A program made the position numbers and the translations under genes. DNA of 64,000 bases, taken from contig CAWCCQ010000003.1 in assembly GCA_963794215.1 (NCBI GenBank), positions 186,001 to 250,000 on the forward strand. The letters are read 5' to 3'. The stretch is from DATKRB01 sp963794215. Lineage in GTDB: Bacteria > Actinomycetota > Acidimicrobiia > Acidimicrobiales > RAAP-2. Positions 24,683-32,464 of this stretch are shown piece by piece (position 1 is the stretch's first letter; each line of letters begins with the position of its first letter). The notes under the pieces were generated by a model that made no database searches, had not been told where the DNA came from, and saw only the letters and a list, made by a program, of their open reading frames with translations.

Positions 24683-24713
24683 TCTCAAATACGACGCATG
24701 CGTCTATTTGAGA
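24683..24713. other. compound palindrome, possible recombination site
   Basis: TCTCAAATA (24,683-24,691) and TATTTGAGA (24,705-24,713) are inverted 9-bp arms around a C and the perfect 12-bp palindrome GACGCATGCGTC (24,693-24,704). AT-rich inverted arms in a GC-rich setting recall a tyrosine-recombinase core or folded site. Confidence 0.6.
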
Positions 24714-24726
24714 CCGGCGCGACGAA

Positions 24727-24744
24727 GCCGCCCCGAAGGGCGGC
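24727..24744 (-). terminator. hairpin terminator after the second recombinase
   Basis: GCCGCCC-CGAA-GGGCGGC, a 7-bp stem with a CGAA tetraloop, 33 bases past the stop of the minus-strand recombinase gene. Confidence 0.6.
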
Positions 24745-24776
24745 CCTCAAGTCGCATCATCCCGCGGAGGTGAGTC

Positions 24777-25743
24777 CTACGTGGAGCGGCTACTCGCCAG
24801 GATGGCCTGCCTCACCGTGGGGTTGCCCTCAGGGTCGTCGACCGCTTTGGTCTTCACCTGCAACGCCGTCACCGCCTCGCCGGCCGCCTTGCGGTCAAAG
24901 GCCGCGTAGATCGCGGTGATCTCGGGACTCGAGTGGCCGAGCATCTCTTGGACGAGGCGAATGTCCTGCGTGGAGCGGTACAGCTCGCTGGCGAACCAGT
25001 GCCGAAGCTGGTGAGCGCTGGCGCCGACCGCCGCATCCCGAAGGAAGTCGTTAAACACCCGGCTGAGCTGGTGTGGCGTGTACTTCCCGCCCCTCGGCCG
25101 AATGAACAACCACCCTGCTCGCGGCATCGGGAGCGCCCAGAGGGCCGACAGCACATCGGGGTGAAGCGGCAACATCCTCTCGTTGCCACCCTTGGCGTGC
25201 ACCACCCGCAACAGGCCCTCCTCCTCGATGATGTCCTCCCGTTGGAGGCCCGCTATCTCCTGGCATCGAAGGCCCTGCAAGGCCGCCAGGAGCATCCACG
25301 AGCGCATCATGGGATTGGCCAACCGCAGGGCCAGCTCGAGCTTCTTGGTGTCCGCAGGCCGTGGAGAGGGCGCGCCGCATCTTCGGACGCTGAATCTTGG
25401 ACGTCGGGTCGACGTCGGTCATCTCCTCCTCGATGGCCCATTGGAAGAGGCTATGGAAGGTGGCCAGATAGTTGTACCTGGTCTTCGGGCCGATGCGCCT
25501 GGTATCCAAGAACTTCTCGACATCCTGGCGGCTGATCGTGAGCACCGGCTGCCTGGCAAGCCACCAGAACAGGGCCTCCAACCGTTTGGTGGTAGCGACG
25601 ATCGTCCCTTTGGAGAGTCCGCGCCGCTCCTGGGACCGGACGAACTGCCTGAGCACCTCCCGGTTCCCCGAGAGGTCAACCAGGGCCGATTCCTTCTCGC
25701 TCCAGCGCTTCACCCCGTGACTGACTGGCAGGTCGTGGGTCAT
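24777..25743 (-). CDS. second tyrosine recombinase (XerD-like, frameshift)
   Basis: About 320 residues, similar to XerC/D-type or plasmid recombinases: a SAM-like N-terminus ('RRGLSKGTIVATTKRLEALF', 'TRYNYLATFHSLFQWAIEEE'), then Arg in 'LQGLRCQEIAGLQ', 'SAHQLRHWFASELYRST' and 'MLGHSSPEITAIYAAFD' (His and Tyr). The two halves lie in different frames, with the shift near 25,360. ATG 25743 overlaps the stop of the upstream partner gene. Three palindromes lie directly downstream. It differs from the integrase at 12.3 kb and has no arm-binding domain. Confidence 0.8.
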
Positions 25744-26081
25744 GACTGCACCGTCACGTCGCGGTCGATGCCGTCCGCCACGTTGGTGACTGCGCCCCAA
25801 GCGTCCCACAGCGCGGTCAGAGCCACGGTGTCGCTCACCAGGTCGGTGACCCCGTCCTCCCACGTTGCACTCTTCATCTCGAGCGCTTCGAGACGTTGGT
25901 CGACAACGGTGCGGAATACGGCCGATCGCTCTGCTGCCTCGACGAGCATGGGGACCATCGGCTCCAGCTCATCCACGAGGGCCTGTCCGCGGGTACGGAG
26001 CCCCTCGTCGGTCAGTAACGCGGCGAGCGCCGCTGCCTGACTGCGTGCTGCTGCTATTTGAAGAGTATTTCTGTCGGTCAT
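25740..26081 (-). CDS. partner protein of the second recombinase
   Basis: 113 residues, helical: 'MTDRNTLQIAAARSQAAALA', 'RGQALVDELEPMVPMLVEAA'. Not recognised. Its stop overlaps the recombinase start (ATGA), so the pair is translationally coupled; an accessory or targeting role is inferred from that alone. ATG 26081 lies 7 bases after a good -10 box, pointing to a leaderless transcript. Confidence 0.6.
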   Translation of the reverse strand: MTDRNTLQIAAARSQAAALAALLTDEGLRTRGQALVDELEPMVPMLVEAAERSAVFRTVVDQRLEALEMKSATWEDGVTDLVSDTVALTALWDAWGAVTNVADGIDRDVTVQS

Positions 26082-26088
26082 GGCACTC

Positions 26089-26117
26089 GTTATGCGCCAA
26101 ATATGGACCACTGTCAA
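26089..26117 (-). promoter_or_regulatory. sigma70-type promoter for the recombinase operon
   Basis: On the minus strand: perfect TTGACA (26,117-26,112), 17-base spacer, CATAAC (26,094-26,089), then the ATG at 26,081. It is the best -35/-10 pair seen in the window. The TTGACA is one of a cluster of TGACA repeats. Confidence 0.6.
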
Positions 26118-26270
26118 GAGCTATTACCCGGATGACAAGCTGTTTCAGCGAGTACACCAGGCCAATGACCGACATAAATTCTGTCAACTGACAGAGAATG
26201 TGTCACTCATTAATTGCTCACATACTGACAAAATGGTGAAGTACCGACGAATTGCTCAACTGCTGACAAA
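26112..26270. repeat. AT-rich island with TGACA repeats
   Basis: TGACA or its complement TGTCA occurs at 26112, 26133, 26182, 26189, 26201, 26226 and 26264. A longer unit, ATTGCTCA-N4-CTGACAAA, occurs twice, 38 bp apart (26,213 and 26,251). The stretch is far more AT-rich than anything else in the window and holds no gene that I can support. It could be a second origin, a partition site or an operator cluster. Confidence 0.6.
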
Positions 26271-26368
26271 TGAGTGGACCCCTGGGACCGGGCGAGAGAG
26301 ATCGTGGAGAATGCCTGATGGCCCCGTCGTAAGTCACTTCGTTCGCAGCTCTACAGGGGGGGCGGCCA

Positions 26369-26497
26369 ATGACCTTGGGCAACGTCCAGGCGGCCGAGAA
26401 GGGCCCCGTGAGCTACGGCAAGCGGGTGGCTCGGAGGAAGGTCTACCGGTCGACAAACCGAACGCTGGGGAAGGTCCTGCGGGGGTTCGGGCTGTAG
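26369..26497 (+). CDS. possible 42-residue basic protein
   Basis: ATG 26369 follows a GGGGGGGCGG stretch. The product 'MTLGNVQAAEKGPVSYGKRV' continues ARRKVYRSTNRTLGKVLRGFGL; it is strongly basic and protein-like. It ends two bases before the convergent gene's stop. Function unknown. Confidence 0.4.
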   Translation: MTLGNVQAAEKGPVSYGKRVARRKVYRSTNRTLGKVLRGFGL

Positions 26498-26500
26498 GAG

Positions 26501-26797
26501 CTAGTTGGTCAGCGCTTCGCTGGCCCAGGCCACGACGTCAGCCGGAGTCACTTCATTCTCGCGGTAGGCGAGCCACACCATCACCTCTTCGGGGGCCAGC
26601 TCCAATGCGATCGGGCTGCCCGAAACCTCCACCCGCTCAGAAGGCGACACCATCCCCACCCCCCAGTTGTCCCACGACGCCCTAGCGACGGTGAGCCAAG
26701 TAAAGCCCCCGCCGAAGGCTATCCACCCAGGCTGGGACAAAGCTGAGAAGGCGCGGCCTACGACAGCGTAGGGAGCCGACGCCCAAGTCCAACTCAC
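26501..26797 (-). CDS. hypothetical protein
   Basis: Up to 98 residues from GTG 26797; a GTG or ATG near 26,660 gives a shorter form beginning 'MVSPSERVEVSGSPIALELA'. The C-terminal 'VMVWLAYRENEVTPADVVAW' plus ASEALTN is typical protein sequence. Trp-rich N-terminal half. Function unknown. Confidence 0.45.
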   Translation of the reverse strand: MSWTWASAPYAVVGRAFSALSQPGWIAFGGGFTWLTVARASWDNWGVGMVSPSERVEVSGSPIALELAPEEVMVWLAYRENEVTPADVVAWASEALTN

Positions 26798-26858
26798 AGG
26801 GGGGGAACCCTATTCGACGATCCGGGCGTCGGCCCACCAGTGACAGTAGCAACCTCAC

Positions 26859-27233
26859 GTGCACGTCAATTTCGACCAGGTTGGACATGCACCAAATCGC
26901 GACACCCTCGTCGTACCCTTGGCGCCGGTGCCCGATCCCGCCTCAGCGCTCATGGCGTGGCTGATGGCTCCTGCTGTGCCCGACCTGCCCAGCCTCGAGG
27001 ATTTCACCCGCCGCCCAACATGGATGGCCCGGGCAGCCTGTCGCGGCGAACCGGTGGGGACGTTCTTCCCCGAGCGCGGCGGAAGCTTGGACCGGGCCCG
27101 GGAGCTGTGCGCGGGGTGCTCCGTCCGGCCTGAGTGCCTCAGCTACGCCCTCGAGGAGCCCGAGTTGCTCATGGGTGTGTGGGGAGGCGTGACCCAGCGT
27201 GGGCGACGGGCGATGCGCAAACTGACGGGTTAA
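26859..27233 (+). CDS. WhiB-like iron-sulfur regulator
   Basis: 124 residues from GTG 26859 (ATG 26952 is an alternative). The four cluster-binding cysteines are present: 'ARAACRGEPVGTFFPE', 'ARELCAGCSVRPECLSYAL'. The 'GVWGGVTQRGRRAMRK' turn and basic tail contact sigma factor and DNA in this family. WhiB proteins are confined to actinobacteria and their phages. Here it is cargo of the element, transcribed alone. Confidence 0.88.
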   Translation: MHVNFDQVGHAPNRDTLVVPLAPVPDPASALMAWLMAPAVPDLPSLEDFTRRPTWMARAACRGEPVGTFFPERGGSLDRARELCAGCSVRPECLSYALEEPELLMGVWGGVTQRGRRAMRKLTG

Positions 27234-27258
27234 CCCGGCGAGACGATGGGGGGAGTGA

Positions 27259-27843
27259 ATGGATGCGGCCACCACTGGACTGGTTGCTGGCCTTGGCAGT
27301 GCTGCCATCGTCGGGGCTGTCAGCGTCGCCATCAATTCCTCCACGATCCGCAACGAGCGCCAGCAGGCGCACCGAGAACGGCTCCTCGACCGTCGCATGG
27401 ACGTCTACCGCGACGTGGCGATTTTCTCTACCCGGATCAACGGCTTCCTGAAGCGAACCGCTCGCGAGACCCGTGGGAAGGATGCCCAAGGCAGCCGCGG
27501 CCCCGACATTCCCGACGACAACGAATGGAGCGCGCTCACCGGCACGCTGCTTGCATTCGGGTCAGGGGCCGTCGAGGAGAAGTTTCAGACCCTTCACAGT
27601 CGCCTTGGTGCCCTCGGTCCGCACGTCTTCGATAGATCGAGTCCTTCGGGATTCCGGGCGGTCTCCGACGACCAGTGGCCGGAGGTCAAAGCCAAACTCG
27701 ATCACACGTCGGGGGCTTGCTCGGAGCTGGTCGCGGCAATCCATGACGAGATGACCATCGTCCAAACGCGCAAATGGCGTCGGCCGCAGCGGGTCCGCCG
27801 CCGCGCCGCGAGAAGCCGTCACGCCGGCTCAAGGGAGAGGTGA
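27259..27843 (+). CDS. hypothetical membrane-anchored protein
   Basis: 194 residues. One N-terminal transmembrane segment ('TTGLVAGLGSAAIVGAVSVA'), then a Gln/Arg-rich helical cytoplasmic part ('NERQQAHRERLLDRRMDVYR'). GGGGGAG precedes ATG 27259. The C-terminus is a run of Arg residues. Function not recognised. Confidence 0.55.
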   Translation: MDAATTGLVAGLGSAAIVGAVSVAINSSTIRNERQQAHRERLLDRRMDVYRDVAIFSTRINGFLKRTARETRGKDAQGSRGPDIPDDNEWSALTGTLLAFGSGAVEEKFQTLHSRLGALGPHVFDRSSPSGFRAVSDDQWPEVKAKLDHTSGACSELVAAIHDEMTIVQTRKWRRPQRVRRRAARSRHAGSRER

Positions 27844-27885
27844 CGGCATGGCATCGGCGGTGACCTCGAACTAGCGTCCCGCCTC

Positions 27886-28107
27886 GTGACTAGCCGCCGG
27901 ACCGACTGGCGTCCTCAGACTCCCCAAGAGGCTCAGCAATGTCTCGACGAAGGCACCGACGATGAGGAGCTGGCTGAGTACTGCCGATGGATGGTCGACC
28001 GGGCCGGGACGGGCGCACGGCGGGAGGGAATTCAAAGTGGGACCAGACCGTCTCCCTTCGTGCCGCCACCCGCGACCTCCGAGGAACCCGAGCAGTCCAC
28101 CGATTGA
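27886..28107 (+). CDS. hypothetical small protein
   Basis: 73 residues from GTG 27886: 'WRPQTPQEAQQCLDEGTDDE' then ELAEYCRWMVDRAG, acidic and helical, with a Pro-rich tail. It is the last gene of the element before the right junction. Function unknown. Confidence 0.45.
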   Translation: MTSRRTDWRPQTPQEAQQCLDEGTDDEELAEYCRWMVDRAGTGARREGIQSGTRPSPFVPPPATSEEPEQSTD

Positions 28108-28111
28108 TGCC

Positions 28112-28141
28112 GTGACACAGATGTGACACGGGAGGGTGTCA
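28112..28141. other. possible integrase arm sites, right end
   Basis: GTGACACAG (28,112-28,120) repeats the left-end motif at 12,303. GTGACAC follows at 28,123, and the inverted GTGTCA at 28,136 makes TGACAC-GGGAGG-GTGTCA a palindrome. It lies 94 bp from attR. Confidence 0.4.
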
Positions 28142-28234
28142 AACGGTGCAAACTGACGTGGACTCATGAGAAGCCGAAATACCAGCTCAGAGACAGATTC
28201 CGGCCATAGGCGCAGGTCAGCGCCGCCTGCGCTT

Positions 28235-28262
28235 ATGTTCCAGCCCAACTGGCCGAGCGACG
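28235..28262 (+). repeat. right attachment site (attR core)
   Basis: 28 bases identical to 12,217-12,244. The frame continues into the original C-terminal codons of patA on the chromosomal side, which shows which side is ancestral. Confidence 0.9.
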
Positions 28263-28339
28263 GCGGCCCTGCCGTGACGCCCGCCCAGGCTCTCGACTCG
28301 GGCGCCGCCGACCCCGAGGGCAGCGCCACGCCGCCGTGA
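28235..28339 (+). pseudogene. displaced original 3' end of patA
   Basis: In the patA frame this reads 'MFQPNWPSDGGPAVTPAQAL' then DSGAADPEGSATPP and TGA at 28,337-28,339. Joining it to patA at the core would give a protein 29 residues longer than the present one. It has no start of its own. It is the scar of the insertion, and it lies 69 bp before pimA, the ancestral patA-pimA distance. Confidence 0.85.
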
Positions 28340-28408
28340 CCGTGGCGCGCTACCGAACCACCACCACCGTGGCAGCACCCCCGAGCCCATCGTGAAGGTG
28401 GGCGCGAC

Positions 28409-29518
28409 ATGAGAGTCGCCATGGTCTGCCCCTACAGCCTGTCGATCCCCGGGGGCGTCCAAGGTCAAGCCGTCGGCCTCGCCCGGCAACTGCGGGCACG
28501 TGGCCACGACGTGACGCTGGTGGCGCCCGACGACGACCAGCCGCTCGGCGAGTCGGCGGGCACGCTGGTCGTGGGGCGATCCGTCGGAGTGCGATCCAAC
28601 GGCTCGGTGGCGCCCCTCGCCCTGTCGCCCCGGGCGGCGCTCCGGGCCACACGCGGGTTGGCCGCCGGCCGCTTCGATGTCGTCCACCTCCACGAGCCGC
28701 TGGCCCCGGCCATCGGGTACGGGGCCTTACTGGCCTCGCGTTCCCCCTTGGTCGGGACGTTCCACCGAGCCGGCGGCAGTGGCGCCTACCGTGCCTTGGG
28801 GCCGATCGCTCGGTGGGCCGCCCGCCGCCTTGGTGCCCGGGTGGCGGTATCCGACGAGGCCCGCGACACGGCCCGCGAGGCGCTCGGTGGGAGCTTCGAG
28901 GTGCTCTTCAACGGGGTGGAGCTCGAGCGGTTCTCCTCGGCGACGCCCACCCCCACCCAGGGTCCGACCGTCCTGTTCCTCGGCCGCCACGAGCCACGCA
29001 AGGGCCTCGACGTGCTGCTGGCAGCGTTCGAGCAGCTCGAGGAGCCGGCCACGCTGTGGGTCGCCGGTGACGGCCCGCGCACCGAGGCGCTGCGCCGGCG
29101 CCACCCGGCCTCCGCTCGCCTCGAGTGGCTCGGTCGGCTCGACGACGGCGCGGTGGCCGCCCGCCTGGCTGGCGCCCACGTCCTGTGCGCACCGTCGCTG
29201 AACGGGGAGTCCTTCGGGATGGTCCTCGTCGAGGCCCTAGCTGCCCGCACCGCGGTGGTGGCTTCCGACCTCGCCGGGTACCGCACGGCGTCAGCCGGCT
29301 GCGCCACCCTGGTCCCGCCCGGGGACGTCGTCGCCCTACGCAACGCGTTGGGCCAAGCGCTGACCGACGCCCGCCACGCCATCCGAAGCGCCTCGCCCGA
29401 GGCGCTCGAGGCCGGTACCCGGCGGGCGGTGGCGGTGTCGATGGGCCGCCTGGCTACGTGCTACCTCGACATCTACCGAGGCCTGCTCGAGCACCCGACC
29501 AGCCTCAGCGACCAGTAA
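28409..29518 (+). CDS. pimA: phosphatidylinositol mannosyltransferase PimA
   Basis: GT4 glycosyltransferase that transfers the first mannose from GDP-mannose to phosphatidylinositol at the cytoplasmic face. N-terminal 'RVAMVCPYSLSIPGGVQGQA' (glycine-rich acceptor loop), 'GTFHRAGGSGAYRA', C-terminal 'LFLGRHEPRKGLDVLLAAFE' and the E-x7-E motif in 'NGESFGMVLVEALAARTAVV'. At 369 residues it is the usual size. The element now separates it from pgsA-patA, so it must use its own or an element-end promoter. Confidence 0.92.
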   Translation: MRVAMVCPYSLSIPGGVQGQAVGLARQLRARGHDVTLVAPDDDQPLGESAGTLVVGRSVGVRSNGSVAPLALSPRAALRATRGLAAGRFDVVHLHEPLAPAIGYGALLASRSPLVGTFHRAGGSGAYRALGPIARWAARRLGARVAVSDEARDTAREALGGSFEVLFNGVELERFSSATPTPTQGPTVLFLGRHEPRKGLDVLLAAFEQLEEPATLWVAGDGPRTEALRRRHPASARLEWLGRLDDGAVAARLAGAHVLCAPSLNGESFGMVLVEALAARTAVVASDLAGYRTASAGCATLVPPGDVVALRNALGQALTDARHAIRSASPEALEAGTRRAVAVSMGRLATCYLDIYRGLLEHPTSLSDQ

Positions 29519-29527
29519 CCTCGGCGC

Positions 29528-30793
29528 ATGGCCGATCAGGCGCGACCGCCCAACGGCGAGGGTTCCGGCCCGGGTCCTTCCAACCCCTCGCGCCCCGACG
29601 CCGCACCCGCCTCAGGCGCCCCGCCCGCCGGTGGCGGGAGATCGCGCTCGAGGAACCGCAACCGCAACCGCAACCGGGCCAAGGCTCCAGGCAACGCGCG
29701 AAACGACCCGGCGGCACCGGAGACCTCAGCGAGCGCCACACCGCGATCGACCACCGCCCGGCAAGGCAACGGGTCCGCCTCGGGCCGACCGGGCCCCAAC
29801 CCCTCGCGCGGCGGGGCGCGACATCGCCAGTCCTCGCCCCGCCATCGCGGGCCGCAGTCGACGGGCGATCGCACGAGCGGCTCGGCCGGCGTCCGACAGC
29901 CAGCCGCCCGCGCGGCGACGACCGGCGCGGCGTTAGGGGCCACTGAGGCCCCGAGCCACGGCGGACACCTCGGGCACGGCCAACATGCCAGCACCGAGGC
30001 CCACGAGCTGCGGGTCCGTGCCAACACCCGACGGGCGGTCGTGGTGGCCGCTCTCGGCGCGGGGCTGCCCGCGCTCGTGCTCGGCCTGGTGTTCGAACTG
30101 GTGCTCGGCCTGGTGGTCGGAGTCGTGGTCTTCGTGGTGCTGGCGCTCCTCGGCACCGCGGTGCTGTTGCGCCGCTCCGCTGCCATCGCGCTCGGGGTGC
30201 TCGGTGCGGCGCCGTGCGATCCGCTCGTGCACGCCCGCCTCTACAACCTCACCGAGGGATTGTGCGCCACCTTTGGCCTGCGCGTACCCGAGCTGTGGAT
30301 TGTCGACGACCCCATCCCCAACGCCTGCGCACTGGGTCGTGGGCGCGACGACGCCGTCCTCGTGTTCACCTCGGGCGTGCTGCACCGGCTCGATCTGATC
30401 GAGCTCGAGGGGCTCGTCGCCCACGAGCTGGCGCACATGAAGCGGCACGAGGCGGCGATCGCCGCGGTGGCGGTCGCCGTGTTGTGGCCCCTGGCCCGAC
30501 TCACCGGCCGCGACGCCTGGCTTCACGCGCTGGTCGGCCAAGGGCGGGAGTACGAGGCAGACCAGTTGGCCGCGGCCACGATCCGCTACCCCGTCGGGCT
30601 GCACGACGCGCTAGTCGTCATGGCCGGCGGCCCCGAACCGGGACCGACCTCGGTGTTCGCTCCCCGACGCCTGGCGGTCTCCCGCTGGATCTGGGCGGAC
30701 CCCGAACCGGGAGCGGCACCCGACGCCCGGGCCGAGCTGGGCGGCACCCTCGACGCCGTGGGCGTCCGAGCCGCGGCCCTCGCGCAATGGTGA
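29528..30793 (+). CDS. membrane M48-family zinc protease with disordered N-terminus
   Basis: 421 residues. The first 165 are low-complexity and basic, with a short Asn-Arg alternating run (residues about 41-49). Two hydrophobic helices follow ('AVVVAALGAGLPALVLGLVF' and 'LALLGTAVLLRRSAAIALGV'), then the HtpX-like catalytic 'LVAHELAHMKRHEAAIAAV' (HExxH variant HELAH) and 'EYEADQLAA' with the third zinc ligand. It lies 9 bp after pimA. The active site appears complete. The N-terminal region is unlike standard HtpX. Confidence 0.78.
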   Translation: MADQARPPNGEGSGPGPSNPSRPDAAPASGAPPAGGGRSRSRNRNRNRNRAKAPGNARNDPAAPETSASATPRSTTARQGNGSASGRPGPNPSRGGARHRQSSPRHRGPQSTGDRTSGSAGVRQPAARAATTGAALGATEAPSHGGHLGHGQHASTEAHELRVRANTRRAVVVAALGAGLPALVLGLVFELVLGLVVGVVVFVVLALLGTAVLLRRSAAIALGVLGAAPCDPLVHARLYNLTEGLCATFGLRVPELWIVDDPIPNACALGRGRDDAVLVFTSGVLHRLDLIELEGLVAHELAHMKRHEAAIAAVAVAVLWPLARLTGRDAWLHALVGQGREYEADQLAAATIRYPVGLHDALVVMAGGPEPGPTSVFAPRRLAVSRWIWADPEPGAAPDARAELGGTLDAVGVRAAALAQW

Positions 30794-30831
30794 GCACCGG
30801 GGCGCTCGGGCGACACCGGTAGCATGGAGTG

Positions 30832-31737
30832 ATGACCAGCGACGAATCCAGGCACGATGCGGCCCGGACCGGCACGTTCACCGTCAAGCGCGGCCTGGCC
30901 GACATGCTCCGCGGCGGCGTCATCATGGACGTCGTCGACGCCGCTCAGGCCAAGGTGGCCGAGGACGCCGGGGCCGTGGCGGTCATGGCCCTCGAGCGGG
31001 TACCCGCCGACATCCGCCGGGACGGGGGCGTCGCCCGGATGAGCGACCCGGCGCTGATCGAGGCCATCCAGCAAGCGGTGACCATCCCGGTGATGGCCAA
31101 GGCCAGGATCGGTCACTTCGCCGAGGCGCAGGTGCTCGCCGCGCTGGGCGTCGACTACATCGACGAGAGCGAGGTCCTCACCCCCGCCGACGCCGATCAC
31201 CACATCGACAAGTGGGGCTTCACGGTCCCCTTCGTCTGCGGTGCGACCAACCTGGGTGAAGCCCTCCGTCGCATCTCGGAGGGCGCGGCCATGATCCGCT
31301 CCAAGGGCGAGGCCGGCACGGGCAACATCGTCGAGGCCACCCGACACCTACGCTCGATCCTCGGCGACCTGAAGAAGGTCACGCAGGCCGACGCCGCCGA
31401 GCGGTACGCCTGGGCCAAGCAGCTGGCGGCACCCATCGGCCTGGTGGAGGAGATCGCGATCACCGGTCAGCTGCCGGTGCCCCTCTTTTGCGCCGGGGGG
31501 ATCGCCACGCCGGCCGACGCCTCGCTCGTCATGCAGCTCGGGGCCGAGGCGGTCTTCGTGGGGTCGGGCATCTTCAAGAGCAGTCAGCCCGCCCTGATGG
31601 CCCGAGCCATCGTCGAGGCGACCACACATTTCGACGACCCCCAGCACGTCGCGAAGGTGAGCCGGGGGCTGGGAGAGGCCATGCGCGGCGAAGAGATCGC
31701 CACCCTCACCGAGCGGCTCGCCGACCGCGGTTGGTGA
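30832..31737 (+). CDS. pdxS: pyridoxal 5'-phosphate synthase subunit PdxS
   Basis: Synthase subunit of the ribose-5-phosphate/glyceraldehyde-3-phosphate/ammonia route to PLP. 'MDVVDAAQAKVAEDAGAVAV', 'MALERVPADIR', 'IPVMAKARIGHFAEAQVLAA' (catalytic Lys) and 'FCAGGIATPADASLVMQLGA' are hallmark blocks. Start ATG 30832; a GTG three bases earlier is also possible. PdxT follows, and together they form the 12+12 complex. Confidence 0.96.
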   Translation: MTSDESRHDAARTGTFTVKRGLADMLRGGVIMDVVDAAQAKVAEDAGAVAVMALERVPADIRRDGGVARMSDPALIEAIQQAVTIPVMAKARIGHFAEAQVLAALGVDYIDESEVLTPADADHHIDKWGFTVPFVCGATNLGEALRRISEGAAMIRSKGEAGTGNIVEATRHLRSILGDLKKVTQADAAERYAWAKQLAAPIGLVEEIAITGQLPVPLFCAGGIATPADASLVMQLGAEAVFVGSGIFKSSQPALMARAIVEATTHFDDPQHVAKVSRGLGEAMRGEEIATLTERLADRGW

Positions 31738-31756
31738 CGGTCGTCGCGGCCACACG

Positions 31757-32452
31757 ATGAGGATCGGCGTCCTGGCGCTCCAAGGTGACGTGCGCGAGCA
31801 CGTCGGCGCGCTGAGTGAGCTGGGCCAAGCGCCTGTCCTCGTCCGTCGACCGGCGGAGCTCGAGGGACTGGCTGGCATCGTGCTCCCCGGAGGTGAGTCC
31901 ACGACGCTCGGGTTGCTGCTCGACTCCTCGGGCCTCTTCGAGCCGCTGCGCCAGGCCTTGGTCGCCGGCCTGCCGTGCTTCGGCACCTGCGCCGGGCTGG
32001 TCCTCTTGGCTCGCCACGTGCTCGACGGCCGTCCGGACCAGCGCACGTTCGGCGTCTTGGACTGCACCGTGCGGCGCAACGGCTACGGGCGCCAGCAGGA
32101 CTCTTTCGAGACCGTCCTCGTCGCGCCCCGAGCACTCGGCCCGGGCGACGGACCCTTGCCCGCGGTGTTCATCCGAGCGCCGTTGGTCCTCGACACGGGA
32201 CCCGCGGTCGAGGTGCTGGCGACGCTCCGGCGCCAGGCCGACGGGCCGGCCTCGCCGGTGATCTGCCGGCAGGGGAACCTCCTCGTGAGCGCCTACCATC
32301 CCGAGCTAACCGGGGACCGACGGCTCCACGAGTTCTTCGTGGCGATCTGCGACGCCTGGAGCTGTGGGTCGCTCCACGACGCAGCTCCCCCCGAATCGGG
32401 CGGCGCCATCCCCTCGGTAGCATCGACCTTCGCGCCCGAGCGGCGCGGGTAG
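31757..32452 (+). CDS. pdxT: pyridoxal 5'-phosphate synthase glutaminase subunit PdxT
   Basis: Glutamine amidotransferase that feeds ammonia to PdxS. 'GVLALQGDVREH', 'LPGGESTTLGLLL', nucleophile Cys in 'CFGTCAGLVLLA' and the His/Glu pair in 'SAYHPELTGDRRLH'. 231 residues; the last 30 are a non-conserved tail. 20 bp after pdxS. Confidence 0.95.
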   Translation: MRIGVLALQGDVREHVGALSELGQAPVLVRRPAELEGLAGIVLPGGESTTLGLLLDSSGLFEPLRQALVAGLPCFGTCAGLVLLARHVLDGRPDQRTFGVLDCTVRRNGYGRQQDSFETVLVAPRALGPGDGPLPAVFIRAPLVLDTGPAVEVLATLRRQADGPASPVICRQGNLLVSAYHPELTGDRRLHEFFVAICDAWSCGSLHDAAPPESGGAIPSVASTFAPERRG

Positions 32453-32464
32453 GAAGGAAGAGCC

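Larger units (their letters stand above)
12217..28262. mobile_element. 16-kb integrative element inserted in the 3' end of patA
   Basis: A 28-bp direct repeat at 12,217-12,244 and 28,235-28,262 flanks a block that breaks the conserved patA-pimA order. The block carries an integrase at the left edge, repressor, excisionase, primase, helicase, iterons, SSB, recombinases, terminase subunits and small unknown genes. No portal, capsid, protease, tail or lysis genes and no conjugation ATPase are recognisable. Both junctions are intact, so the element may still excise. The best label is phage-satellite-like or reduced prophage; an integrative plasmid that borrowed terminase genes is the alternative. 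Confidence 0.88.
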
